From Variovorax paradoxus (GTDB lineage Bacteria > Pseudomonadota > Gammaproteobacteria > Burkholderiales > Burkholderiaceae_C): a DNA stretch of 64,000 bases. The notes below the pieces were generated by a model. That model was not told where the DNA came from. It saw only the letters and a program-made list of their open reading frames with translations, and searched no databases. Of this stretch, positions 8,847-16,076 are shown piece by piece. Each line of letters opens with the position of its first letter. Position 1 is the first letter of the stretch. A program made the position numbers and the translations under genes. The stretch is taken from contig CP063167.1 of assembly GCA_016806145.1 (NCBI GenBank), forward strand, positions 2,104,501 through 2,168,500, read 5' to 3'.

Positions 8847-10039
8847 ACGGCCGCCTTCGCCTGCAGGCGCTCGATGTCGGAGGCCGTGTAGCCGATCTCG
8901 GCCAGCATCTCGGTCGTGTGCTCGCCCCAGGCCGGCGCCGCATGCGCGATGCGCGCCGGCGTGCGCGCCAGCGTGATCGGCTGCGACACCAGCCGGTAGC
9001 GCCTGCCGTTGCCGGCCTGCACCTCCTGCGCGATGCCGAGGTGATGCACCTGGGCATCCTCGAAGACTTGCGGGATCGAGTAGACCGGGCCCGCGGGCAC
9101 GCCGGCCTGGTTCAGCAGCTCGACCCATTGCTGGACCGTGCGCTCCCTGAACAGCGCGGCCAGGGCGTCGTTGAGCGCGCCGCGGTGTTCGACGCGCAGC
9201 TTCTCGGTGGCGTACTCGGGTGCGTCCTTCAGGTGCGGGACCTGCAGGCACTCGCACAACCGCAGCCAGTTGCCTTCGCCCGAGGCGCCGAGGTTGAACA
9301 CGCCGTCGCGCGCCTGGAACAGGCCCATCGGGCTGCTCGTCGGATGGTCGTTGCCGGCCTGGGCCGGTACGTCGCCGTCGTTCAGGTAGCGCGCGGCCTG
9401 GAAGTCCATCAGCGCGACCTGCGTGTGCAGCAGCGAGCCGTGCACCCACTGGCCCTGGCCCGAACGCTCGCGCTCGAGCAGCGCGATCAGGATGCCGGTG
9501 GCCGCATAGATGCCGGTGCCCGAGTCGGCCACCGCGAGGCCGGCGCGAACGGGGCCCTGGGCCGGGAAGCCCGTGACCGACATCAGCCCGCCCATGCCCT
9601 GGATGATCTGGTCGAAGCCCGGTCGCCAGGCATAAGGTCCGTCCTGGCCGAAGCCCGAGATGCTCGCGAGGATGATGCGCGGATTGACCGCGCGCAGCGC
9701 CTCGTAGTCGACACCCAGCCGCGCCTTGACGTCGGGGCGCCAGTTCTCCACCACCACGTCGGCCGTTTCCACCAGCCGCATGAAGGCCTCGAGGCCCTCG
9801 GGCTTCTTGAGGTTCAGCGTCATCGATCGCTTGTTGCGGTTGAGGTTCTGGAAGTCGCCGCCCCAGCGGTCGGCCGCGAACATCGCTTCGTTCGGATCGA
9901 CGCCCGCGGGTGGCTCGATGCGGATCACGTCGGCACCGAAGTCCGCGAGGATGCGCACGCAGGTGGGGCCCGCGCGCACGCGGGACAGGTCGAGCACCCT
10001 GAAGCGCGCGAGGGCAGGGGAGGCGTTGATCTTGGGCAT
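8843..10039 (-). CDS. CaiB/BaiF family (class III) CoA transferase
   Basis: 398 residues, the normal length for a family III CoA transferase (formyl-CoA, carnitine and benzylsuccinate CoA transferases). Landmarks are RVLDLSRVRAGPTCVRILADFGADVIRIEPP at the N-terminus, NRNKRSMTLNLKKPEG, ENWRPDVKARLG, SISGFGQDGPY, and AGLAVADSGTGIYAATGIL near residue 180, whose Asp corresponds to the catalytic aspartate. It transfers CoA to a carboxylic acid and so activates the pathway intermediate for the crotonase-family protein encoded next (4-bp overlap). It lies 17 bp after the amidase gene, which would release the acid. The order amidase, CoA transferase, hydratase reads as a logical sequence; the acceptor acid is unknown. 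Confidence 0.93.
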   Translation of the reverse strand: MPKINASPALARFRVLDLSRVRAGPTCVRILADFGADVIRIEPPAGVDPNEAMFAADRWGGDFQNLNRNKRSMTLNLKKPEGLEAFMRLVETADVVVENWRPDVKARLGVDYEALRAVNPRIILASISGFGQDGPYAWRPGFDQIIQGMGGLMSVTGFPAQGPVRAGLAVADSGTGIYAATGILIALLERERSGQGQWVHGSLLHTQVALMDFQAARYLNDGDVPAQAGNDHPTSSPMGLFQARDGVFNLGASGEGNWLRLCECLQVPHLKDAPEYATEKLRVEHRGALNDALAALFRERTVQQWVELLNQAGVPAGPVYSIPQVFEDAQVHHLGIAQEVQAGNGRRYRLVSQPITLARTPARIAHAAPAWGEHTTEMLAEIGYTASDIERLQAKAAV

Positions 10040-10056
10040 GGTTCTTTCCGTGGAAG

Positions 10057-11409
10057 TCAATGAAGAAGGGGGCTCGCCGTGGCGGCGAACTGGTGGCCGA
10101 AGGCCAGCAGCCCGGCCTCGTTGCCGGGCGCTGCGAGGGCCTGGATGCAGACCGGCCGGCCGCGCGCGTCGGTGCCGACCGGGAACGACAGCGCGGGCAG
10201 CCCGAGGTAGTTCGCGAAGGCGTGGTAGCGGTGCAGCGCCACCAGTTCGCGCGGGTCGAAGCCGTCGGCGGTGGTGGTCACGGCCCGCGCATCGGGCACG
10301 CCGCGCGGCAGCGAGGGCAGCAGCAGCACGTCGGCCTGCGCCAGGTGCGCGGCGACGAAGGCATCGCGCCAGGCCGCACGTGCCTCGCGGGCGTGCCGGT
10401 ACCAGGCGGCCGGCACGGCCCAGCCCGGCAGCACGATGGCCTGCGTGATCGGCGCCAGGGAGTCGAGCGCGTGCCGCGCGCTGTGCGCATGCGTGAGCGC
10501 GGCCTCCACGTGCAGCACGACCTGGGCGAGGCACGAGAGCGGCTCGAGCCCCCGCAGCGCGATGCGGCGCCACGCCACGGCGCGCGAGGTGGCGCGCGAC
10601 TCGAACCGGTCCAGCCGCTGCGCGACGTCGTCCCGCAGATCGGGCTGGTCCAGCGCGGAGGCGACGCGCCACGGCCGGTGGCGCGACAGTGCCTGCTCGA
10701 TGCCTTCCGGGCTGGCGAGGCATTGCGCGAGCGGGGCCTCGTCGGGCTGCAGTGCAGCGAACACGTGCGCGGCGTCCGAGACCGAACGCGCGATCACCCC
10801 GACGGTGTCGAGCGAGGGCGCCAGCGGCGACACGCCGCGCGCATCGATCGCGCCGGGGCCGGGCTTGAACCCGACCACGCCGCAGGTCGAGGCGGGAATG
10901 CGCACCGACCCCGCGGTGTCCGTGCCCAGCGAGGCGCGGCACAGGCCGGCCGCCACCGCAACGGCCGAGCCGCTCGACGAGCCGCCGACGGCCGCGGCCG
11001 GGTCGAGCGGGTTCAGCGGCGCGACGAAGTGCGGGTTCTCCGCGGTGGCACCGCAGGCGAACTCGGCCATGGCCAGCGCGCCGAGGTAGCTCGCGCCCTG
11101 TGCGGCCAGACGCTGCAACGCGGCCGAGGCGGCGGCAGGGGGCGCGCCGGCCTGGCTGCCCGAGGGCCGGCCCTGTCCCGCGGCGCGCAGGCCGGTGTGG
11201 AACACGTCCTTGTGCGCCATCGCAATGCCGGACAGCGGCGCTCGCGCGACCGGCTGGCTGGCGTGCGCATGTTCGACCACGCAGTGGTGCAGGGCCGCAC
11301 CGCGACCGAAGGCCTCGCGCTGCAGGTCCAGCGCCTCGTCGACGGTGCGGCGGCCCGTGGCGATCGCGCGGCGCAGTTCGGCGATGGAGGGGATCGCGGC
11401 CTCACTCAT
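10057..11409 (-). CDS. AtzE-like amidase (amidase signature family)
   Basis: 450 residues from the ATG at 11409 (MSEAAIPSIAELR). The Ser-cisSer-Lys amidase triad is visible: Lys in SGIAMAHKDVFHTG near residue 70, the GGSSSGSAVAVAAGL loop near residue 145, and the nucleophile segment GTDTAGSVRIPASTCGVVGFKP. The closest named group is AtzE, the 1-carboxybiuret hydrolase subunit; the small upstream ORF is AtzG-like, and in characterised systems the two proteins form a complex. It hydrolyses a C-N amide bond in the cytoplasm, releasing ammonia or an amine and an acid. It overlaps the atzG-like gene by 8 bp. No cyanuric-acid ring hydrolase or allophanate hydrolase is seen, so the substrate is probably not carboxybiuret. 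Confidence 0.9.
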   Translation of the reverse strand: MSEAAIPSIAELRRAIATGRRTVDEALDLQREAFGRGAALHHCVVEHAHASQPVARAPLSGIAMAHKDVFHTGLRAAGQGRPSGSQAGAPPAAASAALQRLAAQGASYLGALAMAEFACGATAENPHFVAPLNPLDPAAAVGGSSSGSAVAVAAGLCRASLGTDTAGSVRIPASTCGVVGFKPGPGAIDARGVSPLAPSLDTVGVIARSVSDAAHVFAALQPDEAPLAQCLASPEGIEQALSRHRPWRVASALDQPDLRDDVAQRLDRFESRATSRAVAWRRIALRGLEPLSCLAQVVLHVEAALTHAHSARHALDSLAPITQAIVLPGWAVPAAWYRHAREARAAWRDAFVAAHLAQADVLLLPSLPRGVPDARAVTTTADGFDPRELVALHRYHAFANYLGLPALSFPVGTDARGRPVCIQALAAPGNEAGLLAFGHQFAATASPLLH

Positions 11410-11599
11410 GCACGGGCTCCGCGCGAAGCTCGTCGAGCGACGCCGCCATGCCACCCGCGGCGAGTCCGCTCGCCATCGGCGCGAGTCGCGACAGCGTGCG
11501 CGCCGCCCGCAGCGCGAGTCCGGGGTCGGCATGGATGCCGTGCAACTGCAGGCTCAGCGCGACCCATGTGGTCCATGGCTCGAGGGCGGGGTCGGTCAA
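11402..11599 (-). CDS. Small AtzG-like amidase partner (DUF4089-type)
   Basis: A 65-residue protein (MTDPALEPWTTW at its N-terminus) with the alanine- and leucine-rich helical pattern of AtzG/DUF4089 proteins: a short helix, GIHADPGLALRAARTLSRLA, then an acidic tail ending ELRAEPVHE. These small subunits bind and stabilise AtzE-type amidases, by analogy with GatC and GatA. Position is the strongest argument: it directly precedes the amidase gene, overlaps it by 8 bp and is the first gene of the operon. Its start is 60 bp from the palindromic operator at 11660-11677. Similarity over so short a protein is modest. Confidence 0.78.
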   Translation of the reverse strand: MTDPALEPWTTWVALSLQLHGIHADPGLALRAARTLSRLAPMASGLAAGGMAASLDELRAEPVHE

Positions 11600-11659
11600 G
11601 GCGGTCTCCTGGCAGGTGGCCCATGCTCGGGGCGGGTAAACTGGAAAGATGGATACGGT

Positions 11660-11677
11660 CTATAAATATATTTATAG
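11660..11677. promoter_or_regulatory. Perfect 18-bp palindrome, probable GntR operator
   Basis: CTATAAATATATTTATAG is a perfect inverted repeat centred in the 137-bp gap between the atzG-like gene and the gntR-type gene. It lies 60 bp from one start codon and 59 bp from the other. The 16-bp core plus the preceding TC recurs at 14521-14538, upstream of the MFS gene. AT-rich palindromes next to GntR/FCD genes are typical binding sites of these regulators, and the site would also overlap promoter elements on both strands. The operator role is inferred. Confidence 0.75.
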
Positions 11678-11736
11678 CTCACAAATGTGTTTTGTTCAAT
11701 CGTTGTTTCCAACGTCGTTGGAAGGGAGCCCGTCTC

Positions 11737-12396
11737 ATGAAGACTGCTGAACGCATACGGCTCGCGGTGGAGGAGTCCATCCGCGATGGCACGCTGCTGC
11801 CCGGCGATGCGGTGGACGAGCAGGAACTGATGAAGGCCTACGAGGTCTCGCGCACGCCAGTGCGCGAGGCACTGCTGCAGCTGCAGGCCCAGGGCCTGGT
11901 GGAAAGCCTGCCGCGCGGCGGCATGGTGGTCGCGAAGATGGACATGACCCAGCTGCTGGCGATGTGGGAACTGCTGGCCGAGCTCGAGGGCCTGTGCGTG
12001 CGGCTGGCCTGCGAGCGCATGACGGCGGAGGAACGCCTCGAGCTCGCGCGCTCGCACGAACGCGCGGCCGCCACCGTGAAGAAGGAGGACGTGAAGGCCT
12101 GGCAGGAGCACAACCGGCGCTTCCACGAGGCGCTCTACCAGGGTGCGCGCAATCCCTATCTGCGCCAGGAGATCCTGCGCATGCGCTCGCAGACCGGTGC
12201 CTACCGGCGCCACGCCTTCGCCGCGTTCGGCCGGCTCAGGTCCTCATGGGAGCAGCACGCGAAGCTGCTCGAGGCGATTCAGCAGCGCGATGCCAGGGCG
12301 GCCGCCGAGCTGATGGTCGCGCACATGAGCCCGGGCCAGGGATCGACCAACTTCGCATCGTTCATGGCGGCGCTGCCGAAGGAGCTGCTGAATTGA
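11737..12396 (+). CDS. GntR-family (FadR/FCD) transcriptional regulator
   Basis: 219 residues from the ATG at 11737. The N-terminal winged helix (about residues 5-65) has LLPGDAVDEQELMKAYEVSRTPVREAL and QLQAQGLVESLPRGGMVVAK. The C-terminal all-helical FCD domain carries the usual histidine metal or ligand positions in EHNRRFHEAL (near residue 130), SWEQHAKLLEAI and AELMVAHM. It likely represses the divergent catabolic operon until a pathway acid binds. The twin palindromes at 11660 and 14522 are its probable operators. Its 3-prime end overlaps the convergent LysR gene by 35 bp. Confidence 0.93.
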   Translation: MKTAERIRLAVEESIRDGTLLPGDAVDEQELMKAYEVSRTPVREALLQLQAQGLVESLPRGGMVVAKMDMTQLLAMWELLAELEGLCVRLACERMTAEERLELARSHERAAATVKKEDVKAWQEHNRRFHEALYQGARNPYLRQEILRMRSQTGAYRRHAFAAFGRLRSSWEQHAKLLEAIQQRDARAAAELMVAHMSPGQGSTNFASFMAALPKELLN

Positions 12397-13282
12397 GCGG
12401 CGGCAGCCGCTGCTTGAGGAAGGCGACGAACGCGTGCACCTTGCGCATCAGGTGCTCGCGCGTCGGATAGACCGCGAACAGGCGGCGCGGCGGCGCAACC
12501 CAGTCCTCGAGCGCGGCCTGCAGGCGGCCATCGGCGAGTGCCTCCTGCACCATCACGGTAGGCACCAGGCCCAGCCCGACGCCGCGCTGCATCGCATCGA
12601 TCAGCAGCAGGCTGTTGTCGGCGCGAAAGCTGCCCTTCACGCGCACGCGCATGGGGCCGCCGGGCCCGTCGAATGCCCATTCGCCGACGTCGTCGCCCAG
12701 CAGGTACTGCAGGCAGTCGTGCGTCGACAGCTCGGCGGGCGTCGCGGGCCGGCCATGGCGTTCCCAGTAGGCCGGTGCCGCGCACACGACGCGCGACAGG
12801 TCCATCAGCGGCACCGCGACCAGGCTCGAGTCCTCGAGGCGCGCCTGGCCGCGCAGCGCCACGTCGACGCCCTCGCGCACCAGATCGACCGGCCGGTCGT
12901 TCAGCCGCATCTCGAGCTCGATGCCCGGGTGCTGCGCCTGGAACGCATGCAGATGCACATGCAGGTGCGAGAGCGTGAGCGAGACCGGCGCCGCCACGAC
13001 CAGCCGGCCCGTCAGCCCGCGGCTCGCCGAGCGCACGTCGCTCAGCGTGCGCTCGGTGTCCTCGAGCATGCGCTGGCAGAAGCCATAGAAGCGCTCGCCC
13101 GCTTCCGTGAGCTGCATGCTGCGCGTGGTGCGCGCGAGCAGGCGGCAGTCGGTCCAGGTCTCCAGCGACTGGATGGCCTTGGTCACGACCGAGTTCGAGA
13201 GGTTGAGCGAGCGTGCGCCGGCGGCGAGGCTGCCCTGCTCGACGACCCGGCAAAAGTACTGCATGGCGGCATAGCGGTCCAT
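12362..13282 (-). CDS. LysR-type transcriptional regulator
   Basis: 306 residues from the ATG at 13282 (MDRYAAMQYFCRVVEQG). The N-terminal helix-turn-helix covers about residues 1-60 (GSLAAGARSLNLSNSVVTKAIQSLE) and is followed by a substrate-binding domain containing LVREGVDVALRG and MQRGVGLGLVPT. It belongs to the CrgA/DsdC-like group that often regulates a divergent or adjacent gene. Neither neighbour is divergent from it: gntR converges with it (35-bp overlap) and the cyclase gene lies upstream on the same strand with a 49-bp gap, so its target is unclear. It may be a bystander or a second layer of control over the regulon. Confidence 0.92.
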   Translation of the reverse strand: MDRYAAMQYFCRVVEQGSLAAGARSLNLSNSVVTKAIQSLETWTDCRLLARTTRSMQLTEAGERFYGFCQRMLEDTERTLSDVRSASRGLTGRLVVAAPVSLTLSHLHVHLHAFQAQHPGIELEMRLNDRPVDLVREGVDVALRGQARLEDSSLVAVPLMDLSRVVCAAPAYWERHGRPATPAELSTHDCLQYLLGDDVGEWAFDGPGGPMRVRVKGSFRADNSLLLIDAMQRGVGLGLVPTVMVQEALADGRLQAALEDWVAPPRRLFAVYPTREHLMRKVHAFVAFLKQRLPPLNSAAPSAAPP

Positions 13283-13331
13283 GGCGCCGAGCGTAGCAGC
13301 CGCCGGGCGCGGCGCGCGATCCGTGCCGGCC

Positions 13332-14321
13332 TCAGCGCCGCAGCGGCATGGCGATCGGGCGGATCGGCGCGGCGTCGCCCCCGCGCAGCTTGAGCGAGGC
13401 ACCGATGAATGCGAACTCGTAGACGCGGTCCCTGGCGAGTGCCTCCAGGTTGACCAGCTCGATGATCGGCGTGCCCTGCTGCGCGAGCAGATAGGTGTGG
13501 ACCGGCACGTAGTTATCGTCGGCGTCGGGCGGGAAGGTCTCGAAGCTCAGGTTGTCGGCGCCCACGACCATGGCGCCGCCCGATTCCACGAGGAAGCGCG
13601 CGGCATCCACGCTCATGCCCGGCGGCGAATCCATGTAGGCGTCGGCCTTCTCGTAAAGCTTCATGCGGCCGGTGCGGATCAGCACCACGTCGCCGGTCTC
13701 CAGCTTCACGCGCTGCCGCTCGAGCGTCTGCTGCAGGTCGGCCCGCGTGACGCGATAGCCCGGCGCGAGCATCTCCACGCCCTTGGCGCTGGCCACGTCG
13801 ATCAGCACGCCGCGCGCGACGATCGGCGGGATGGTCTCCGCGCCGGTCTTCTTCCAGCCGCGGTCGCCGAGGTGCTCGCGTGCGTCGAAGCCGTTCCAGA
13901 TCTTGCCGTCGAGGCCGAAGTGGTTGAGCGCATCGATGTGCGTGCCCATGTGGGTGTACATGGAGATCGCGGCGCCGGTGTAGCTCACGTGCTTGTTCTG
14001 CGTGTGGCCGACCCCCATCGGATCGTCGACCACGGTGCCGTGCGGCGTGTGCGTCATCCAGATCTGGTAGCGCGGATCGCCCAGGCCGTGCCAGCTCGGC
14101 ATGCCGACGAAGTACTCCACCGACAGGTCGTACACGCGCGAGCCCTCCGCGCGCGACAGGATGCCGGCCTGCGTCGCCGCGGTCATGAGGTTCAGCCGGC
14201 CGCGCTCGTCGTTCGGTCCCCACGGGCTCTTGCCCACCACGGGCCCCGCCAGGGCGAGGGTCGCGCCCAGCGCGCCCCACAGTGACGCCGCGGCGCCGAT
14301 CTTGCGTATCCATCGAGACAT
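13332..14321 (-). CDS. Secreted cyclase-family hydrolase (kynurenine-formamidase-like)
   Basis: About 329 residues from the ATG at 14321 (MSRWIRKIG); an ATG five codons upstream (14336) is possible. It starts with a signal peptide (ALGATLALAGPVVG). The metal-binding signature H-x-G-T-H-x-D-x3-H of the Cyclase/KynB family is intact as HMGTHIDALNH, and VLIRTGRMKLYE follows the usual GDVVLIRTG pattern. Family members are metal-dependent hydrolases of formamides, cyclic imides, isatin and lactones. A periplasmic ring-opening hydrolase next to an importer suggests the substrate is opened outside the cytoplasm and then taken up. It diverges from the MFS gene; the palindrome at 14522 lies in the 279-bp gap, 200 bp upstream. 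Confidence 0.87.
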   Translation of the reverse strand: MSRWIRKIGAAASLWGALGATLALAGPVVGKSPWGPNDERGRLNLMTAATQAGILSRAEGSRVYDLSVEYFVGMPSWHGLGDPRYQIWMTHTPHGTVVDDPMGVGHTQNKHVSYTGAAISMYTHMGTHIDALNHFGLDGKIWNGFDAREHLGDRGWKKTGAETIPPIVARGVLIDVASAKGVEMLAPGYRVTRADLQQTLERQRVKLETGDVVLIRTGRMKLYEKADAYMDSPPGMSVDAARFLVESGGAMVVGADNLSFETFPPDADDNYVPVHTYLLAQQGTPIIELVNLEALARDRVYEFAFIGASLKLRGGDAAPIRPIAMPLRR

Positions 14322-14521
14322 TGAAAGTCGCTCCATTTCGTTCGGTTCGGTGTGCCGGTACGCATCTCTCGCGTGGCCGGAACCGGACCTTAGGGGCAAG
14401 CGCACGGCGCGGAAACCGCCTGTGCGGCAATGGTCCTTTCTCGATTCGAGAACGATGGAAGCGGTGAAATACGAGGTGGAGAGGGGTGGGGAGGGGTAAC
14501 TACCAGTGCGCGATTGGATGT

Positions 14522-14539
14522 CTATAAATATATTTATAA
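14522..14539. promoter_or_regulatory. Second copy of the GntR-type AT palindrome
   Basis: CTATAAATATATTTATAA contains the same perfect 16-bp palindrome (14523-14538) as the site beside gntR, and both are preceded by TC. It lies between the divergent cyclase and MFS genes. Its right edge is 61 bp from the GTG at 14601, nearly the same distance as in the gntR gap (59-60 bp). That equal spacing supports both the operator call and the GTG start. Regulation by the GntR protein is inferred. Confidence 0.72.
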
Positions 14540-14600
14540 ACATCGTGCGTACAAAATGACGCACGCCCGATTTCTGTCATTGAAGGAAAAGGAAACTGTC

Positions 14601-15923
14601 GTGGACGCTACCTCTGTCTCATCCCTCGCGCGGCTGCCGGCCGGCGACCAGGCCCTCTCGGGCCATGACCGCATGCACCGCAAGATCGCGTGGCGGCTGG
14701 TGCCTTTCCTGGTCTTCCTGTTCCTGCTGGCGTGGATCGATCGCGTCAACGTGGGCTTCGCGAAACTCCAGATGCTGCAGGACCTGCAGTTCAGCGAAGC
14801 GGTCTACGGACTGGGCGCGGGCATCTTCTTCATCGGCTACTTCCTGTTCGAGGTGCCGAGCAACCTGCTGCTGCAGAGGATCGGCGCGCGCAAGACGCTC
14901 GCGCGCATCACGATCCTCTGGGGCCTGACCTCGATGGCGATGATCTACGTGGAGACGCCGACCTCCTTCTACGTGCTTCGCTTCCTGCTCGGCGCCTTCG
15001 AGGCTGGCTTCTTCCCGGGCGTGATGCTCTACCTCACGTACTGGGTGCCGGCGCATCGCCGCGGCAAGATCAACGGCTTCTTCATGACCTCGTTCGCCAT
15101 CGCCGGCGTGATCGGCGGCCCGCTCGCGGGCTGGATCATGAGCGGCATGGACGGGGTCGCGCCGCTGCGCAGCTGGCAATGGCTCTTCCTGCTCGAGGGC
15201 ATTCCCTCGGTTCTCGCGGGCTTCGCGGTGCTCGCCTGGCTGCCCGATCGGCCGCAGTCGGCACGCTGGCTGACCGAGGCCGAGAAGGCCGCGCTCGCTG
15301 CCGAGCTGCAGAAGGAGAACGTCGATGCCGCCAAGCAGTCGAGCTTCGCGCTGGCGCTGCGCAACCCGGCGCTGTGGCTGTGCACCGCGGCCTATTTCTG
15401 CATCGTGAGCGGCAACGCCACCATCGCGTTCTGGACACCCTCGATCGTCAAGGAGCTCGGCGTGAAGGGCACCTTGAACATCGGCCTGCTGTCGGCGGTT
15501 CCGTTCATCCTCGGCACGGTCGCGATGGTGCTCAACGGCATGCACTCGGACGCCTCGGGCGAGCGCCGGCGGCACTGCGCCTTCGCGACGCTGGTCGCGG
15601 GCATCGGCCTCGTGGCGACCGGCCTGCTCATCGATCGCCCGGTGCTCGCCATGGCCGCGCTGAGCTTCGCGACCATCGGCATCCTGGCGGCCTTTCCCGT
15701 CTTCTGGTCGATCCCGGCCTCCTTCCTGACGGGCACCGCCGCGGCGGGCGGCATTGCCTTCATCAACTCGGTCGGCAACCTGGCGGGTTTCGCGGCCCCC
15801 TTCACGATGGGCTGGTTCAAGACCTCCACGGGCAGCGTGGCCACCGGTCTCTACGCTGTCGCGGGACTCGAGATCGTCGCGACGCTGGTGCTGCTCTACG
15901 CGATGCGCAACCGGGCGCGCTAG
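14601..15923 (+). CDS. MFS transporter, anion:cation symporter type
   Basis: 440 residues from the GTG at 14601, chosen because AAGGAAAAGGAAA lies just upstream at ribosome-binding distance and because the spacing to the operator matches the gntR gap. An ATG at 14556 adds 15 residues but has no ribosome-binding site. About 12 transmembrane helices are visible. ACS/phthalate-permease features include AWIDRVNVGFA in helix 1, GYFLFEVPSNLLLQRIGARKT, FEAGFFPGVMLYLTYWVP and WQWLFLLEGIPS. This family imports organic anions such as phthalate, tartrate or glucarate with protons. It probably brings in the substrate, or the opened product, of the catabolic regulon; no later gene shares its transcript in an obvious way. 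Confidence 0.9.
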   Translation: MDATSVSSLARLPAGDQALSGHDRMHRKIAWRLVPFLVFLFLLAWIDRVNVGFAKLQMLQDLQFSEAVYGLGAGIFFIGYFLFEVPSNLLLQRIGARKTLARITILWGLTSMAMIYVETPTSFYVLRFLLGAFEAGFFPGVMLYLTYWVPAHRRGKINGFFMTSFAIAGVIGGPLAGWIMSGMDGVAPLRSWQWLFLLEGIPSVLAGFAVLAWLPDRPQSARWLTEAEKAALAAELQKENVDAAKQSSFALALRNPALWLCTAAYFCIVSGNATIAFWTPSIVKELGVKGTLNIGLLSAVPFILGTVAMVLNGMHSDASGERRRHCAFATLVAGIGLVATGLLIDRPVLAMAALSFATIGILAAFPVFWSIPASFLTGTAAAGGIAFINSVGNLAGFAAPFTMGWFKTSTGSVATGLYAVAGLEIVATLVLLYAMRNRAR

Positions 15924-16076
15924 GACCGCGGCACTGCGGAAACGGTGGTGCCGGCCGACCACCGGGTGCCCGCGCGCGAAAACGGCCTGCCCGCCGACGC
16001 GGCAAGGGCCGCGGCGCCCCTACGATACCGGCCTGGAAGGCGGATCGAGGGATACGCCCAGCACGCGGACGCACTC

